From: Paenibacillus castaneae
GTDB lineage: Bacteria; Bacillota; Bacilli; Paenibacillales; Paenibacillaceae
Direction: 5' to 3'
Assembly (NCBI RefSeq): GCF_002884445.1
Contig: NZ_KZ614144.1
Location: 4,570,094-4,634,093 of the forward strand
DNA length: 64,000 nucleotides
The notes beneath the pieces were generated by a model that saw nothing but the letters and a program-made list of their open reading frames with translations, made no database searches and had not been told where the DNA came from. This document shows positions 8,488-17,915 of the stretch, piece by piece; position 1 is the stretch's first letter, and every line of letters starts with the position of its first letter. The position numbers and the translations under genes are program-made.

Positions 8488-9180
8488 ATGAACAATCAGA
8501 CAAAGGTGTTGCTAGTAGACGACGATCAATCGATCGTGGAGTTAATTAATGATTTTCTTGAGGACGAGGAATTCCAAGTGGAGCAAGCCTCCAATTCCCA
8601 AGAAGCTATAGAAATCCTGAATCGGATGGCCGTCGACTGCATCCTTCTCGACATCATGATGCCAGGCCAAAGCGGATTCGAGCTGTGTCGGCACATACGC
8701 CGAACGAGCGACATCCCGATCCTGTTTCTCAGTGCACGCGATTCGGATATAGACAAAATACGTGGATTCAGTCTAGGCGCTGACGATTATATCGTCAAAT
8801 CCGCGACGCCAGAGGAAGTCATAGCCCGGATCAAAGCCGTTCTTCGCCGATACGGCAAAAAAGAGATAATTGAAGAGCATACGCTCAACTACGGATCTCT
8901 GGTGCTAGACCTGAAAGCGCATGAAGCCCGAGTGGACGGCAAGCCTGTAGCTCTGACGCCGAAGGAGTTTGATGTTTTATCGATGTTCGCCGAACATCCA
9001 CGGCAAGTATTTACCTACGAGCAGCTTCTCGAGCGCTTTTGGGATGGAATTGGAGACAAGCATACGGTGACGGTTCACGTCGGACGAATCCGCGAGAAAT
9101 TAGAACCAGCCCCTTCTTCCCCAACTTATATGGTCAACGTTTGGGGAGTCGGATATCGATTCGAGGGAGTGAGGAAATGA
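8488..9180 (+). CDS. OmpR-family response regulator
   Basis: A 230-residue two-domain regulator. The receiver domain (about residues 1-120) has the acidic pocket VDDD at 10-13, phosphoacceptor D55 in LLDIMMP and the switch Ser in LFLSARD. The conserved Lys is K104, but it is followed by Ser (YIVKSATPEE) where most receivers have a cis-proline. The C-terminal winged helix contains VALTPKEFDVLSMFAEHP and the wing end MVNVWGVGYRFEG. The start ATG is preceded by TTGGAGGAC. The stop overlaps the start of the histidine kinase gene (ATGA), so the two form one transcription unit, probably autoregulated through the TCACAA repeats upstream. The signal is unknown. Confidence 0.92.
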   Translation: MNNQTKVLLVDDDQSIVELINDFLEDEEFQVEQASNSQEAIEILNRMAVDCILLDIMMPGQSGFELCRHIRRTSDIPILFLSARDSDIDKIRGFSLGADDYIVKSATPEEVIARIKAVLRRYGKKEIIEEHTLNYGSLVLDLKAHEARVDGKPVALTPKEFDVLSMFAEHPRQVFTYEQLLERFWDGIGDKHTVTVHVGRIREKLEPAPSSPTYMVNVWGVGYRFEGVRK

Positions 9181-10253
9181 ATGCCCCGAAATTAGTCCGT
9201 GGAGCGCTACGCATCCGACTTTTTATGCTGCTCGGAATGCTGCTCCTCCTTTTTCTGCCACGCATGCTGGAGCCCATCCCCAAATTATTGGATAGCGGGC
9301 CTCTCCTATCCTCTATCTTCTCCATTCTCATCCCCGTTGGGGTTGTCTTGTTTATATGGAGACAGATGGGCCGATACGTGGTAAAGCCTCTGGAAGCTAT
9401 GAGCGCGGCGGCTCGAAAAATGGCGGGGGGAGATCTGGATTTTGAGTTACCGAAGACATCCGTACGGGAAATCGCCGAAGTCCGAGAAGCACTACAGGCG
9501 CTTGGGGACGGGCTAAAGGAATTGGTGATCCGCCAGTCCGAGCTGGAGCAAGAACGCCAGTTCTATATAGGTGCGATCGCCCACGATCTGCGTACACCTT
9601 TATTTGCGCTGCGCGGGTACTTAATGAGGCTGGAGCGGGGGCTTGCGAGCAGTCCAGAGAAAGCTGCCAGGTACTTGTCCATATGCAGCGAGAAAGCCGA
9701 GCATCTGGAACGGCTTGTCTCCGATCTGTTCACTTATGTAAGAAGTGATGTTCTGGAGCAATCGACTCATAAAGAACATTTTGAATTCGGCCCTTTCATC
9801 CACAGAATAGTGGAAGGATACCGGACCCTAGCCCTCTCAAGAGAAATCTCTATTAAGGAAAATGGCCCCGAAGCCACTTGCCGTCTAGAAGCCGACAGAC
9901 ATTTGCTGGAGCGTACGATCGGCAATCTGATTGACAATTCGCTTAGACACACCTCATCTGGAGGCACAATCGAGATCAAGTGGCATCGTCAGCCAGATCG
10001 AATCGTATTCAGCGTCGCCGATACAGGGGCAGGTATTCCAGAGAAAGATCTTCCCCACATTTTCGAGCCCTTTTATAGAGCGGACGCTTCTCGAAATTCC
10101 GAGACGGGAGGGACCGGCCTTGGCCTGACGATCGCCAAACGTATTATTCAAGCTCACGGAGGCGATCTGACCGCCTGTAATCAGTCTACCGGGGGCACTG
10201 AAATTACAGGGTGGATCTCTACGCAGACACCTTCGGATGGAGTGAATTGTTGA
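9177..10253 (+). CDS. Sensor histidine kinase with very short extracytoplasmic loop
   Basis: A 358-residue membrane kinase. Two helices (about residues 14-28 and 43-62) are separated by only about 15 residues, so it lacks a real external sensor domain and probably senses within the membrane or through a partner. A HAMP region (about 62-115) follows. The H-box is IGAIAHDLRTPLFALRGY with H136, the N-box is NLIDNSLRHT, the G1 box DTGAGIP, the F-box IFEPFYR and the G2 box GGTGLGLTIAK. The start ATG at 9177 overlaps the response regulator stop by 4 nt and has GGGAGTGAGG upstream. Longer in-frame starts lie inside the regulator gene and are unlikely. Confidence 0.92.
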   Translation: MNAPKLVRGALRIRLFMLLGMLLLLFLPRMLEPIPKLLDSGPLLSSIFSILIPVGVVLFIWRQMGRYVVKPLEAMSAAARKMAGGDLDFELPKTSVREIAEVREALQALGDGLKELVIRQSELEQERQFYIGAIAHDLRTPLFALRGYLMRLERGLASSPEKAARYLSICSEKAEHLERLVSDLFTYVRSDVLEQSTHKEHFEFGPFIHRIVEGYRTLALSREISIKENGPEATCRLEADRHLLERTIGNLIDNSLRHTSSGGTIEIKWHRQPDRIVFSVADTGAGIPEKDLPHIFEPFYRADASRNSETGGTGLGLTIAKRIIQAHGGDLTACNQSTGGTEITGWISTQTPSDGVNC

Positions 10254-10308
10254 ACGTTCGTATTTGGCCGAACAAACTTCACGCTATAGGTCACAGCCTA
10301 TAAATAAA

Positions 10309-10346
10309 GCCTCCTCTAAATTAGCAAATAGCTAGTTAGAGGAGGC
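10309..10346. terminator. Bidirectional terminator between convergent genes
   Basis: A perfect 11-bp stem (GCCTCCTCTAA / TTAGAGGAGGC) has a 16-nt loop. A T-run follows on the plus strand (ACTTTTT) and a T-rich tract on the minus strand. It serves the histidine kinase gene ending at 10253 and the DUF445 gene ending at 10356. Confidence 0.85.
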
Positions 10347-10355
10347 ATCTACTTT

Positions 10356-11690
10356 TTAAAGCATGTTCAGGAGTGGCTCATATACACCATACAAAATAAT
10401 ATAGAACGCGGCACCTAGCGCTGCCCCGATATAAGCACCGTTTAAGCGAATCCGCTGCAGATCGGTCTCGACCTTGCTTTCGATAAATTCAACAAGCCGC
10501 TGCTCCGTAAAGCCTGCTAGCGTTTTTCGAACAATCATTCCGATGATCGCATGCTCAGTCTCAATGATTTTATGAACAAAGCTCTGGGCATATTGCTCCA
10601 GCCATTTCTTCGTGTCCTCATTTGATTTGAACCAATTCCAGTACGATTCAACGAATTTATTGATCAGCTCTTTTATATCCCCATGATTGACGGAGTGCTT
10701 ATCCGGCAAGGCGAGCTGCTGCTTCCCATCTGATAATAACAGCTCTTTGAAGCTGCCGAGCAGAGCCTCAATCGATGGAAGCAAGGAGACCTTCTCCAGC
10801 ATCTCATCCCGCCACTCATGCACAGCCGCTGCAACATCTTCACGATTCTGCATATTGTCAGCAAGCTGATAAACCATATTCTCCAGCAAAACACGAAGCT
10901 CATGCTGCGGATTGCGCAGATCGTTAATAAGCTTCTGCAAATCCTCATATAAAGCGTCCGTCGCATCGTTCAAATTAAGCGCATTGGTCGACTCCGCAAT
11001 TTCAACAGCCATCTTCTTGACCCACTGGGAAAAAATACTTCCCTTACTAACGAATTTCTCCTTCTCCTTCGCCAGCATCTCCCGAATAACGAGCTTGATC
11101 TCCTCTTCTGAGGCACGTGTGGCAGCATACTCCACAATCTGGCTGAGCCAGCTTTGAAAATCACCTTTATCCATAACCCATTTCAATGCTTTCCCGCCGT
11201 ATGATGACATATCAACCTTACTTAAGCCCTTTCGAGCTCCTTCGTCCAGTTTGATCGACAAACCATTCATATCAAGCTTGGCAAGCAAGCCCGCAATTAG
11301 CGTCCACACCTGCTCCATAACCGTGCCATGCGGACGCCGATCTACCCAGGCAATCGCGATTTCTACGATAGAAATCTCTTTTATTTTATCCGTCAGCATA
11401 CCTTTGCTCAGCAATTGCTCCTCCACCATAGTTGCAACACCATCGATCAGCTTATCACGATTTTTCGGGACGATTGCCGTATGAGGAATCCACTTCCACC
11501 CAAAAGGATGTCGAAATAATACGGTAACTGCAAATAGATCAGCCAATGCGCCTACAAGTCCAGCCTCCGTCGTATATAGCAGCATTCTCGCCCACCACAT
11601 ATTCGGAAAAGCGTATACACAGCAAGCAGCGATTACAAATAAGACAGCTAGCAGCAATAAACTACGATTAGCTTTTTTTCTCATCGCCAT
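10356..11690 (-). CDS. DUF445 family membrane protein (second of tandem pair)
   Basis: A 444-residue protein of the DUF445 (YheB-like) family. Two N-terminal helices (SLLLLAVLFVIAACCVYAF and ARMLLYTTEAGLVGALADLFAVTVLF) precede the family segment FRHPFGWKWIPHTAIVPKNRDKL. A long helical, charged middle follows, and one C-terminal hydrophobic segment (NGAYIGAALGAAFYIILYGVYEPLL) preceded by the family-typical DLQRIRLNGA closes the protein. Its function is unknown in general; the topology suggests a membrane-spanning coiled rod. It starts 6 nt after the stop of its paralogue at 11697, so the two are co-transcribed and arose by duplication. Confidence 0.88.
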   Translation of the reverse strand: MAMRKKANRSLLLLAVLFVIAACCVYAFPNMWWARMLLYTTEAGLVGALADLFAVTVLFRHPFGWKWIPHTAIVPKNRDKLIDGVATMVEEQLLSKGMLTDKIKEISIVEIAIAWVDRRPHGTVMEQVWTLIAGLLAKLDMNGLSIKLDEGARKGLSKVDMSSYGGKALKWVMDKGDFQSWLSQIVEYAATRASEEEIKLVIREMLAKEKEKFVSKGSIFSQWVKKMAVEIAESTNALNLNDATDALYEDLQKLINDLRNPQHELRVLLENMVYQLADNMQNREDVAAAVHEWRDEMLEKVSLLPSIEALLGSFKELLLSDGKQQLALPDKHSVNHGDIKELINKFVESYWNWFKSNEDTKKWLEQYAQSFVHKIIETEHAIIGMIVRKTLAGFTEQRLVEFIESKVETDLQRIRLNGAYIGAALGAAFYIILYGVYEPLLNML

Positions 11691-11696
11691 ATCGGT

Positions 11697-12971
11697 TTAA
11701 CCCCCTATCCAAAAGGTCGCCAGATGCAGCACAACACCGATAAGCGCGCCGACTCCGATTCCATTGATTCGTATATATTGCAAATCCCGTCCTGCTTTCT
11801 CTTTAACTAACGCGATTAGCTCCTCCTCAGAGAAGGTGTTCAGCTTCTCAGTCACTACTTTGCCGATGTAAGAATGCTTCTGCTCCATCCACTTCAGCAA
11901 GGTCGATTTCACATACTGGTCAAGACGTGCTAACAACTCCGAATGGTTCTCCATGTAAGTGATTCCTTGATGGATTCGATCCGAAATCCATGGATAACGC
12001 TCAATTTGCCCTTCCGCATTCGCTGCCGCAGCCTGCCTAATCGACTCCAAGCCTCTTTGTATGTACTCATCTAGTTTAATCTCGTCTTTTAACGTCTGCA
12101 GCAAGCTCATTTTCCCTGCCTCGATTCGCGAACGAAGCTGCTCATCCGTTTTCAATCTTACAATAAAATCTGCAATATACTGCTTAAGCTGTATCCGCTG
12201 CGGATGTGCTTCCGAATGGAATCTCAAGAGAAATGCGATAAGCCATTCTTGGATTTTCCCGCTTATATTCGCTGCTTCTAAACCTGCCGTGAAATCAATC
12301 AGCTTCCTGCGGAATTTGTCACCTTCGTATGACTCAATAGTGGAATGGACAATTTGATCAATAATAGAAAGAAAGGCCGGCGACCTAACAATCTTCACGA
12401 GCTCAGGAATCATAAACTCGATAATGCGGTCATCATACCCATTTCTAAGCGTCCAATCGCCGATATCAGCAGCAATATTGGACACTTGTATCGTATCGGC
12501 ATGCTCAAACACGAAGGTTTGCACCATTTTCGCTAAATCCTGCAAATCAATCGTTTGAATTACATCATCAGCCACTTGCTGCAAAATATCATTAATGCCC
12601 TCTTCGCCGCCATGCTGCTTTAAATAGGTCATGATAACATCTGCGATATTATACTCACCCAGCCGTTCTTTAATGTTGGCGATCGTTAACAGCTCATTTT
12701 GTACCATTTGGACGAGCTCGCCAATTAACCGCTCTCTGTTGCGTGAGATGATATTGGTTCCCATCCATGTCGGCCACTTGATGCGCAAAGGGTTGCCGAA
12801 CAGAGCGCTGACCGCAAAGGAATCAGCCAGACCGCCAATCGTCGCCGCACTGAATAGTGAAAATAGCAGCCCTCCAACAAAATTATGGTGAAAGGGAAAC
12901 GCTGCGAGTATTCCGATTGCAGAAAAGAGCAATGCCATATCCGCTTTTTTCTTAATACTAAATCTGTTCAT
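11697..12971 (-). CDS. DUF445 family membrane protein (first of tandem pair)
   Basis: A 424-residue paralogue of the next gene with the same architecture. It has an N-terminal hydrophobic pair (ADMALLFSAIGILAAFP and SAATIGGLADSFAVSALFG), the segment NPLRIKWPTWMGTNIISRNRERL aligning with FRHPFGWKWIPHTAIVPKNRDKL of the neighbour, a long helical region, and a C-terminal DLQYIRINGIGVGALIGVVLHLATFW. I chose ATG 12971 with GGAG 7 nt upstream; the in-frame TTG at 12977 is too close to the GGAG. It heads a two-gene unit. No ligand, enzyme motif or partner can be deduced. Confidence 0.88.
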   Translation of the reverse strand: MNRFSIKKKADMALLFSAIGILAAFPFHHNFVGGLLFSLFSAATIGGLADSFAVSALFGNPLRIKWPTWMGTNIISRNRERLIGELVQMVQNELLTIANIKERLGEYNIADVIMTYLKQHGGEEGINDILQQVADDVIQTIDLQDLAKMVQTFVFEHADTIQVSNIAADIGDWTLRNGYDDRIIEFMIPELVKIVRSPAFLSIIDQIVHSTIESYEGDKFRRKLIDFTAGLEAANISGKIQEWLIAFLLRFHSEAHPQRIQLKQYIADFIVRLKTDEQLRSRIEAGKMSLLQTLKDEIKLDEYIQRGLESIRQAAAANAEGQIERYPWISDRIHQGITYMENHSELLARLDQYVKSTLLKWMEQKHSYIGKVVTEKLNTFSEEELIALVKEKAGRDLQYIRINGIGVGALIGVVLHLATFWIGG

Positions 12972-13064
12972 AGGCAAACTCCGTTCCTCATAATCGTTAT
13001 CTTATCAATTATCCCATATGTATAGGGTATGAAACAATGGCATGCTTTCAACAAGGAGTGAACA

Positions 13065-13091
13065 AGAAAAAAGCCTCCCTTAGCAGGAGGC
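13065..13091 (-). terminator. Terminator after the Gfo/Idh/MocA gene
   Basis: The minus strand reads GCCTCC-TGCTAAG-GGAGGC followed by six T, giving a 6-bp GC-rich stem. It lies 12 nt past the stop at 13103. Confidence 0.85.
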
Positions 13092-13102
13092 TGGTGCAGC
13101 AA

Positions 13103-14008
13103 CTAAAGCATAACTGCAGCTGATATTGTTCGGCTTTCATTAGCGGCTTCTATAAATCGAATGATTTGCAAAGTCTCCTCCATATCCATTACCGGTTTCC
13201 CGCTTTGGAACATCGTTATCACACGTTCCATTAAGCTGGCGTAGTAAGGCTTGGAATGGGAGGATACATCAACGAAATCGCATTCCGTCTCTCGGTGAAT
13301 GGTTGCTCCGAATTTCATATTGCCGACACGATTTCCGCGAATGGTTCCTATTCTGCCATCACTCCATCTCCCTACAAGGACATCATAATCCTCATTAGAA
13401 AATGCCATAACGCTCTCGCACGCTTTCCCGAGAACGGTAAAAAGCATTTCCACCGTATGAATGCCATACCAGAAGTAACCCTTTTGGGTAGGCTCTATCG
13501 TCATTGGACCATAAATATCTGCGCCGATAATAGGTGATTTATTAGGTGCCTGCAGCGTTTGCACAAAGCCCTCTGCAAATCGAAGTGCGGATGTGCTCAT
13601 AATGGGAATGGCATACTGCTTCGCTAGTGCCACAATTTCTCTCGCTTCCTCTGAACAAACCGTAAGCGGCTTATCAATAAATACTGGTTTGCCATACGGA
13701 GCAATTAGCCGGAATTGTTCCAAATGAACGCGTCCATCCGCAGATTCCAGTAGTATCGCGTCACAAGCTTCCGCTACCGCTTGCGGACTATTTACGATAC
13801 GAACACCAAACTGCTCTCGCAGCTGATCTGTATAGCCTTCAACTCGCGAAATGCTCAATTCAAAATCAGGCGAACCGCCTGGAAACGCAGCTACAATTCG
13901 CCCGCCAGGTACATGGTATTCATGCTTTGGATCATTGATTAATTGTGTAAACGCAAGCACATGCGAAGTATCAAGCCCGATAATACCGATCTTTATTATG
14001 TTAGACAT
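13103..14008 (-). CDS. Gfo/Idh/MocA family oxidoreductase
   Basis: A 301-residue NAD(P)-dependent sugar or inositol dehydrogenase-like protein. The N-terminal Rossmann segment is IKIGIIGLDTSHVLAF, a variant in which the usual GxGxxG is replaced by GLDTSH. The family EKP-like motif appears as GKPVFIDKPLTVCSEEA. The C-terminal substrate domain contains YGIHTVEMLFTVLG. Because the dinucleotide loop is atypical, redox activity is not certain. ATG 14008 has GGGGTG 6 nt upstream; an in-frame GTG at 14017 overlaps that site. It lies 63 nt downstream of the GH95 gene, so it probably handles a sugar released by that enzyme. Confidence 0.82.
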   Translation of the reverse strand: MSNIIKIGIIGLDTSHVLAFTQLINDPKHEYHVPGGRIVAAFPGGSPDFELSISRVEGYTDQLREQFGVRIVNSPQAVAEACDAILLESADGRVHLEQFRLIAPYGKPVFIDKPLTVCSEEAREIVALAKQYAIPIMSTSALRFAEGFVQTLQAPNKSPIIGADIYGPMTIEPTQKGYFWYGIHTVEMLFTVLGKACESVMAFSNEDYDVLVGRWSDGRIGTIRGNRVGNMKFGATIHRETECDFVDVSSHSKPYYASLMERVITMFQSGKPVMDMEETLQIIRFIEAANESRTISAAVML

Positions 14009-14071
14009 GCTTTGCACCCCGATTAATATACTTTTGTGGGATCCTTCAGTGGATTAGCTCCTATCTATATC

Positions 14072-16381
14072 TCAAATCTCAGAAGACCGCACAACATATT
14101 CCCGCCCAGCTACTGCAGTCCATTCTGCTGTTCCAACACTAGATGTTTTGCAATGGAGCTGATCGCCATCGTCTGTTACTGAAACCTGACAGCTGGTTCT
14201 TAGTATACATGAAGTGTCCTTAACCACACGTATACGCGCTTCTTCCAGCCTGCCTCGCGACCAGCGGATATCAACCTCGAAGCCGCCTCTGGCGCGCACT
14301 CCTTTAACCTCACCTTCTGCCCATGCAGCGGGCAAAGCCGGCAGTAAATGAAGCTCGCCAGCATGACTTTGCAGCAGCATTTCCGACATGCCCGCAGCAC
14401 CACCGAAGTTTCCGTCAATTTGAAACGGCGGATGATTATCCAGCAAATTCGGAAGCGTCGAATGGCTAAGCAGCGCTTCTATGTTCTCGTAAGCTTTCTC
14501 GCCGTCTTCAAGCCTAGCCCAGAAGTTAATAATCCATGCCCTGCTCCAGCCAGTATGGCCACCGCCATTTGCAAGTCTCCTGTCCAGCGTAACCTTGGAG
14601 GCCTCTGCCCACTCTGGCGTCCCCCTTACTGTGAATCGTTTGCCTGGATGTAGCGCAAACAAATGTGAAATATGGCGATGGCCAGGCTCCGCTTCCTCGT
14701 AATCTTCCATCCATTCTTGTATTTGTCCGTGCTTCCCTATAGCTGGCTGCGGCAAACGGTCTCTTATTTGAGCCCATTGCAGCTGCTCCGCTTCGTCCAT
14801 TCCGAGCGCTTTCGCAGCTTCCGTGCATGCGGTGAACAATTCAAATAATATCTGGCTGTCCATCGATGCTCCGATACATAAAGTTCCTGATTCTCCGTTT
14901 GGCAGAATATATGTATTCTCTGGAGACACGGACGGGATACCGACAAGCAAGCCATCTTCAGTCTCAGTCAAATAATCCACAAAAAATAAAGCAGATTCCT
15001 TTAAGGTCGGATAAATTCGCCCAAGGAAAACAAGATCAAGACCATATTCATAATGCTCCCACATATGCAGGCAGAGCCATGCTGCTCCAAGTGTCCAATA
15101 AGAAGCTGGCAAATAAATGTCCTGTGGAGCCGTATCCCCCCATATATCCGTATTATGGTGTGCTACAAAGCCGCTGCAATCGTACATCGCTCTAGCCGTT
15201 GCTCTACCAGGCTCCCGCATCCGTTCGATCAGATCGAATAATGGTTCATGGCACTCGGCTAGATTGCCCGCTTCAGCAGGCCAATAGTTCATTTGCGCAT
15301 TGATATTAATCGTATATTTGCTGTCCCAAGGCGGGAGCATATGCTCATTCCAAATCCCTTGCAGATTAGCTGGCAATGAGCCCGGACGGCTGCTGGATAT
15401 CAATAGATATCTTCCGTATTGATAATAAAGCGCCATGAGCCCTAAATCTGTCTCACCGTTCTGAATAAGCTTAAGCCGTTCATCCGTGGACAATGCTGCC
15501 ACAGCGTCCTTTCCAGATGTGAGATGAAGCTGGACACGGTTAGCCAAAGCTGCAAAATCCCGAATATGACGCAGCTTCAGCGCTTCATATTCGGCTTTAG
15601 CTGCAATCGCACCGGCTTGAATGACATAGGCCTCCGGATCAGCATGCCGATATGTTGTTGCAGCCGTCAGCAGCAGCGTTACGCTGTCTGCACCTTCTAC
15701 GATAAGATGCTCACCGATTATCGATACTTTCCCGCCCTGTGCGACCGCACGCAATGCCGCTCTGAATTCCGAACCGCCTGCCCCTCCGCAGGTGCCGCGC
15801 ATGATGATCGTATCCTGGCCTTCTTTTGCAATATCATCGTAATAACGACTCCGACCCCGCATTAAACGGGCTGTGAAGCTGATGCTTCCTGGCTTGTCCG
15901 CCGTTAAACGGGTGATGAGGGCTTCATCTGGATAGCTAGCAAAGGTTTCTCGATTATAGACCATATCACCTAATCGATAGGAAACAGTCGCTACTCCGTT
16001 CATAATATCAAGCTCTCGGCGATAATCGCTTGGTTCATCGGCTCCTGAATAATGAAAGGCAAGCATTATATCACCTAGCGGCATATAATGGCGCTGTGTC
16101 TCCGGTATGCCGGACAGAGCCATCGCCGATAAATCCTGCGCTTCGCGCAATCTGCCCTCTTTCAGCAATTCGCGAATCTTCGCTAGATTGGCTAGAGCAT
16201 CGGGATTGTTTCGATCACGCGGCCCTCCATACCATACACTATCCTCATTTAGAGCAATACGCTCCTGTATAGGATCACCGAATACCATGCCGCCAAGTTT
16301 CCCATTCCCGATGGGCAGTGCTTCCTCCCATACTTTCGCTGGTTGTTTATACCATAATAGATTTTCCATCTGCTTTGCCAT
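14072..16381 (-). CDS. Glycoside hydrolase family 95 (alpha-L-fucosidase-like)
   Basis: A 769-residue enzyme without a signal peptide, so presumably cytoplasmic. The start [28 protein letters not shown] and the following [19 protein letters not shown] are hallmarks of the GH95 N-terminal beta domain. The (alpha/alpha)6 barrel carries [27 protein letters not shown] and, further on, [22 protein letters not shown] and [22 protein letters not shown], which include the family's catalytic Glu/Asn/Asp region. GH95 members hydrolyse alpha-L-fucosyl and also alpha-L-galactosyl linkages with inversion. The ribosome binding site is GGAG 8-9 nt before the ATG. It is likely co-transcribed with the downstream oxidoreductase. 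Confidence 0.92.
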   Translation of the reverse strand: MAKQMENLLWYKQPAKVWEEALPIGNGKLGGMVFGDPIQERIALNEDSVWYGGPRDRNNPDALANLAKIRELLKEGRLREAQDLSAMALSGIPETQRHYMPLGDIMLAFHYSGADEPSDYRRELDIMNGVATVSYRLGDMVYNRETFASYPDEALITRLTADKPGSISFTARLMRGRSRYYDDIAKEGQDTIIMRGTCGGAGGSEFRAALRAVAQGGKVSIIGEHLIVEGADSVTLLLTAATTYRHADPEAYVIQAGAIAAKAEYEALKLRHIRDFAALANRVQLHLTSGKDAVAALSTDERLKLIQNGETDLGLMALYYQYGRYLLISSSRPGSLPANLQGIWNEHMLPPWDSKYTININAQMNYWPAEAGNLAECHEPLFDLIERMREPGRATARAMYDCSGFVAHHNTDIWGDTAPQDIYLPASYWTLGAAWLCLHMWEHYEYGLDLVFLGRIYPTLKESALFFVDYLTETEDGLLVGIPSVSPENTYILPNGESGTLCIGASMDSQILFELFTACTEAAKALGMDEAEQLQWAQIRDRLPQPAIGKHGQIQEWMEDYEEAEPGHRHISHLFALHPGKRFTVRGTPEWAEASKVTLDRRLANGGGHTGWSRAWIINFWARLEDGEKAYENIEALLSHSTLPNLLDNHPPFQIDGNFGGAAGMSEMLLQSHAGELHLLPALPAAWAEGEVKGVRARGGFEVDIRWSRGRLEEARIRVVKDTSCILRTSCQVSVTDDGDQLHCKTSSVGTAEWTAVAGREYVVRSSEI

Positions 16382-16419
16382 CTTTACAACTCCATTTCAT
16401 CTTTTCTCTCGCTGCATCA

Positions 16420-16437
16420 ATTATAAAAGCGCATTCA
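16420..16437 (-). promoter_or_regulatory. Possible -10 box and weak cre-like site upstream of the GH95 gene
   Basis: The minus strand has TATAAT (16425-16420) about 40 nt before the start codon. A TGAATGCGCTTTTA overlaps it, matching the CcpA site consensus TGWAANCGNTNWCA with two mismatches. No good -35 is seen. The pairing is suggestive of catabolite repression of a glycosidase but is a weak match. Confidence 0.3.
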
Positions 16438-16508
16438 ATTTATAGCGATGGACGAAACTAAGGTTTCCATGTACAAAACTAATGTAATCCAGCTGCGTCT
16501 TTAGCTAA

Positions 16509-17078
16509 TCATTTCCACACTCTATCTATGCTTTGTAATTGATTATTCATAAAGGCCATCTTATAAATATCAGGTTTTGAAGTGCTATCCCAGAATTCGT
16601 ATCCCATACGATTATCGTAATAGTTCATGATGATCGTCATTATATTTCCATGTGTTCCTATGACTACATTTTTGCCTCGGTAATCCTCCAGCAGCTTGTC
16701 TATAATCGGTATGGCCCTGTTCTGGGCTTCCCTCGTAGATTCACCGCCCGCAAGAGCATAATCCAGATCTTCAAACGATCGTTTAATTGCTGCTAGCAGC
16801 TCTTCCCATGGCGCCTTATAATCTAAGCCCTTAATAGCCCTTTCTCTTAAATTCTCATACTCTATGATGTCTATATTTTTACTCTCGGATAAATATTGGA
16901 TGGTTTGCACTGCTCTAGCATAAGTACTGGAAGCCATGTAATGTACTTCTATGTCATCCAGCAATACCGCGACCTTTCTAGCTTCTGCAACACCTTCAGG
17001 GGTAAGTCCTCTGCTTCTTTCATTGCCAAATACAAATTCCGATTCAGCATGTCTCACCATATAAATATGTGTAAGCAT
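16509..17078 (-). CDS. Histidine phosphatase family protein (phosphoglycerate-mutase-like)
   Basis: A 189-residue branch 1 histidine phosphatase. The phosphoacceptor motif is YMVRHAESE (an RHA variant of RHG), the first helix holds GLTPEGVAEARKVA, the proton donor region ENLRERAIKG, and the second His lies in NVVIGTHGNIMTIIM. The family includes phosphoglycerate mutases and many small-metabolite or protein phosphatases; at this length a non-glycolytic phosphatase is more likely. The ATG is preceded by AAGGAGGAC. The gene stands alone between GH95 and a divergent two-component system, and I cannot assign a substrate. Confidence 0.88.
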   Translation of the reverse strand: MLTHIYMVRHAESEFVFGNERSRGLTPEGVAEARKVAVLLDDIEVHYMASSTYARAVQTIQYLSESKNIDIIEYENLRERAIKGLDYKAPWEELLAAIKRSFEDLDYALAGGESTREAQNRAIPIIDKLLEDYRGKNVVIGTHGNIMTIIMNYYDNRMGYEFWDSTSKPDIYKMAFMNNQLQSIDRVWK

Positions 17079-17228
17079 AAAGTCCTCCTTAAAAATGGAA
17101 TGGAATTGTTATTATTAAGCATACATAAGTCTTGGCTGAAAGTTTACTGAAATTCCATGCTGCTGCGTGCATCTTGTGCAGAAAAAGCTGATAATAGAGA
17201 AGAACTCATGCTACAGGAGGAATAGATT

Positions 17229-17915
17229 ATGGCATCTTTTAACGGGATTAAAATATTGCTGGTAGATGACGAGCCAAATATTGTACAGTTTTTGGAGCTT
17301 GGACTCATCAATGAAGGATTTGAAATACGAGTCGCGTATGATGGAGAAACCGCTCTTCAGGAAGCAGCTGCTTTCCAGCCCCATGTTGTTATATTGGACA
17401 TTATGATGCCCGGCATGAATGGCTTTGAAGTATGTCACGCGCTGCGTGCCACGGGAGACAACATTGCAGTTATTATGCTGACAGCCAAGGATGAAGTGGA
17501 CGATCGCGTGAAGGGGCTGACGCTCGGCGCTGACGATTACCTCGTTAAGCCGTTCAGCTTCAGCGAGCTTCTAGCACGCATCGGAGCCAGGCTGCGCAAT
17601 CAATTTCCATATTTGCTTGGAGAGGTTACCTATGGCCCGTTTCGCCTCGATGATCGCCGTAAGGAGCTTATTTACAAAGAAGAAATACTTGAATTATCCC
17701 CTACCGAATACGAGCTTCTACGCTTCATTATTATGAACAATGGTGTTGTTTTGAGCAAATCGCTTATTTTGGACAAGGTATGGGGCTATCAGTTCGGCGG
17801 CGAAGAGAACATTGTCGAGGTGTACATCCGCTCCCTCCGCGATAAATTAAATGATAAGGAGCATCGGTTGATTCGGACGCTTCGAGGTGCAGGCTATCGG
17901 ATGGACTTATTATGA
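17229..17915 (+). CDS. OmpR-family response regulator
   Basis: A 228-residue regulator. The receiver has VDDE at residues 12-15, phosphoacceptor D57 (VILDIMMPG), the switch Thr in IMLTAKDEV and K107 followed by Pro (YLVKPF), all canonical. The winged-helix domain holds LELSPTEYELLRFIIMN and ends IRTLRGAGYRMDLL, the GAGY wing of the MprA/PrrA-like group. The ribosome binding site is ACAGGAGG. The stop overlaps the kinase start (ATGA), so the pair is an operon. Its targets are unknown. Confidence 0.93.
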   Translation: MASFNGIKILLVDDEPNIVQFLELGLINEGFEIRVAYDGETALQEAAAFQPHVVILDIMMPGMNGFEVCHALRATGDNIAVIMLTAKDEVDDRVKGLTLGADDYLVKPFSFSELLARIGARLRNQFPYLLGEVTYGPFRLDDRRKELIYKEEILELSPTEYELLRFIIMNNGVVLSKSLILDKVWGYQFGGEENIVEVYIRSLRDKLNDKEHRLIRTLRGAGYRMDLL

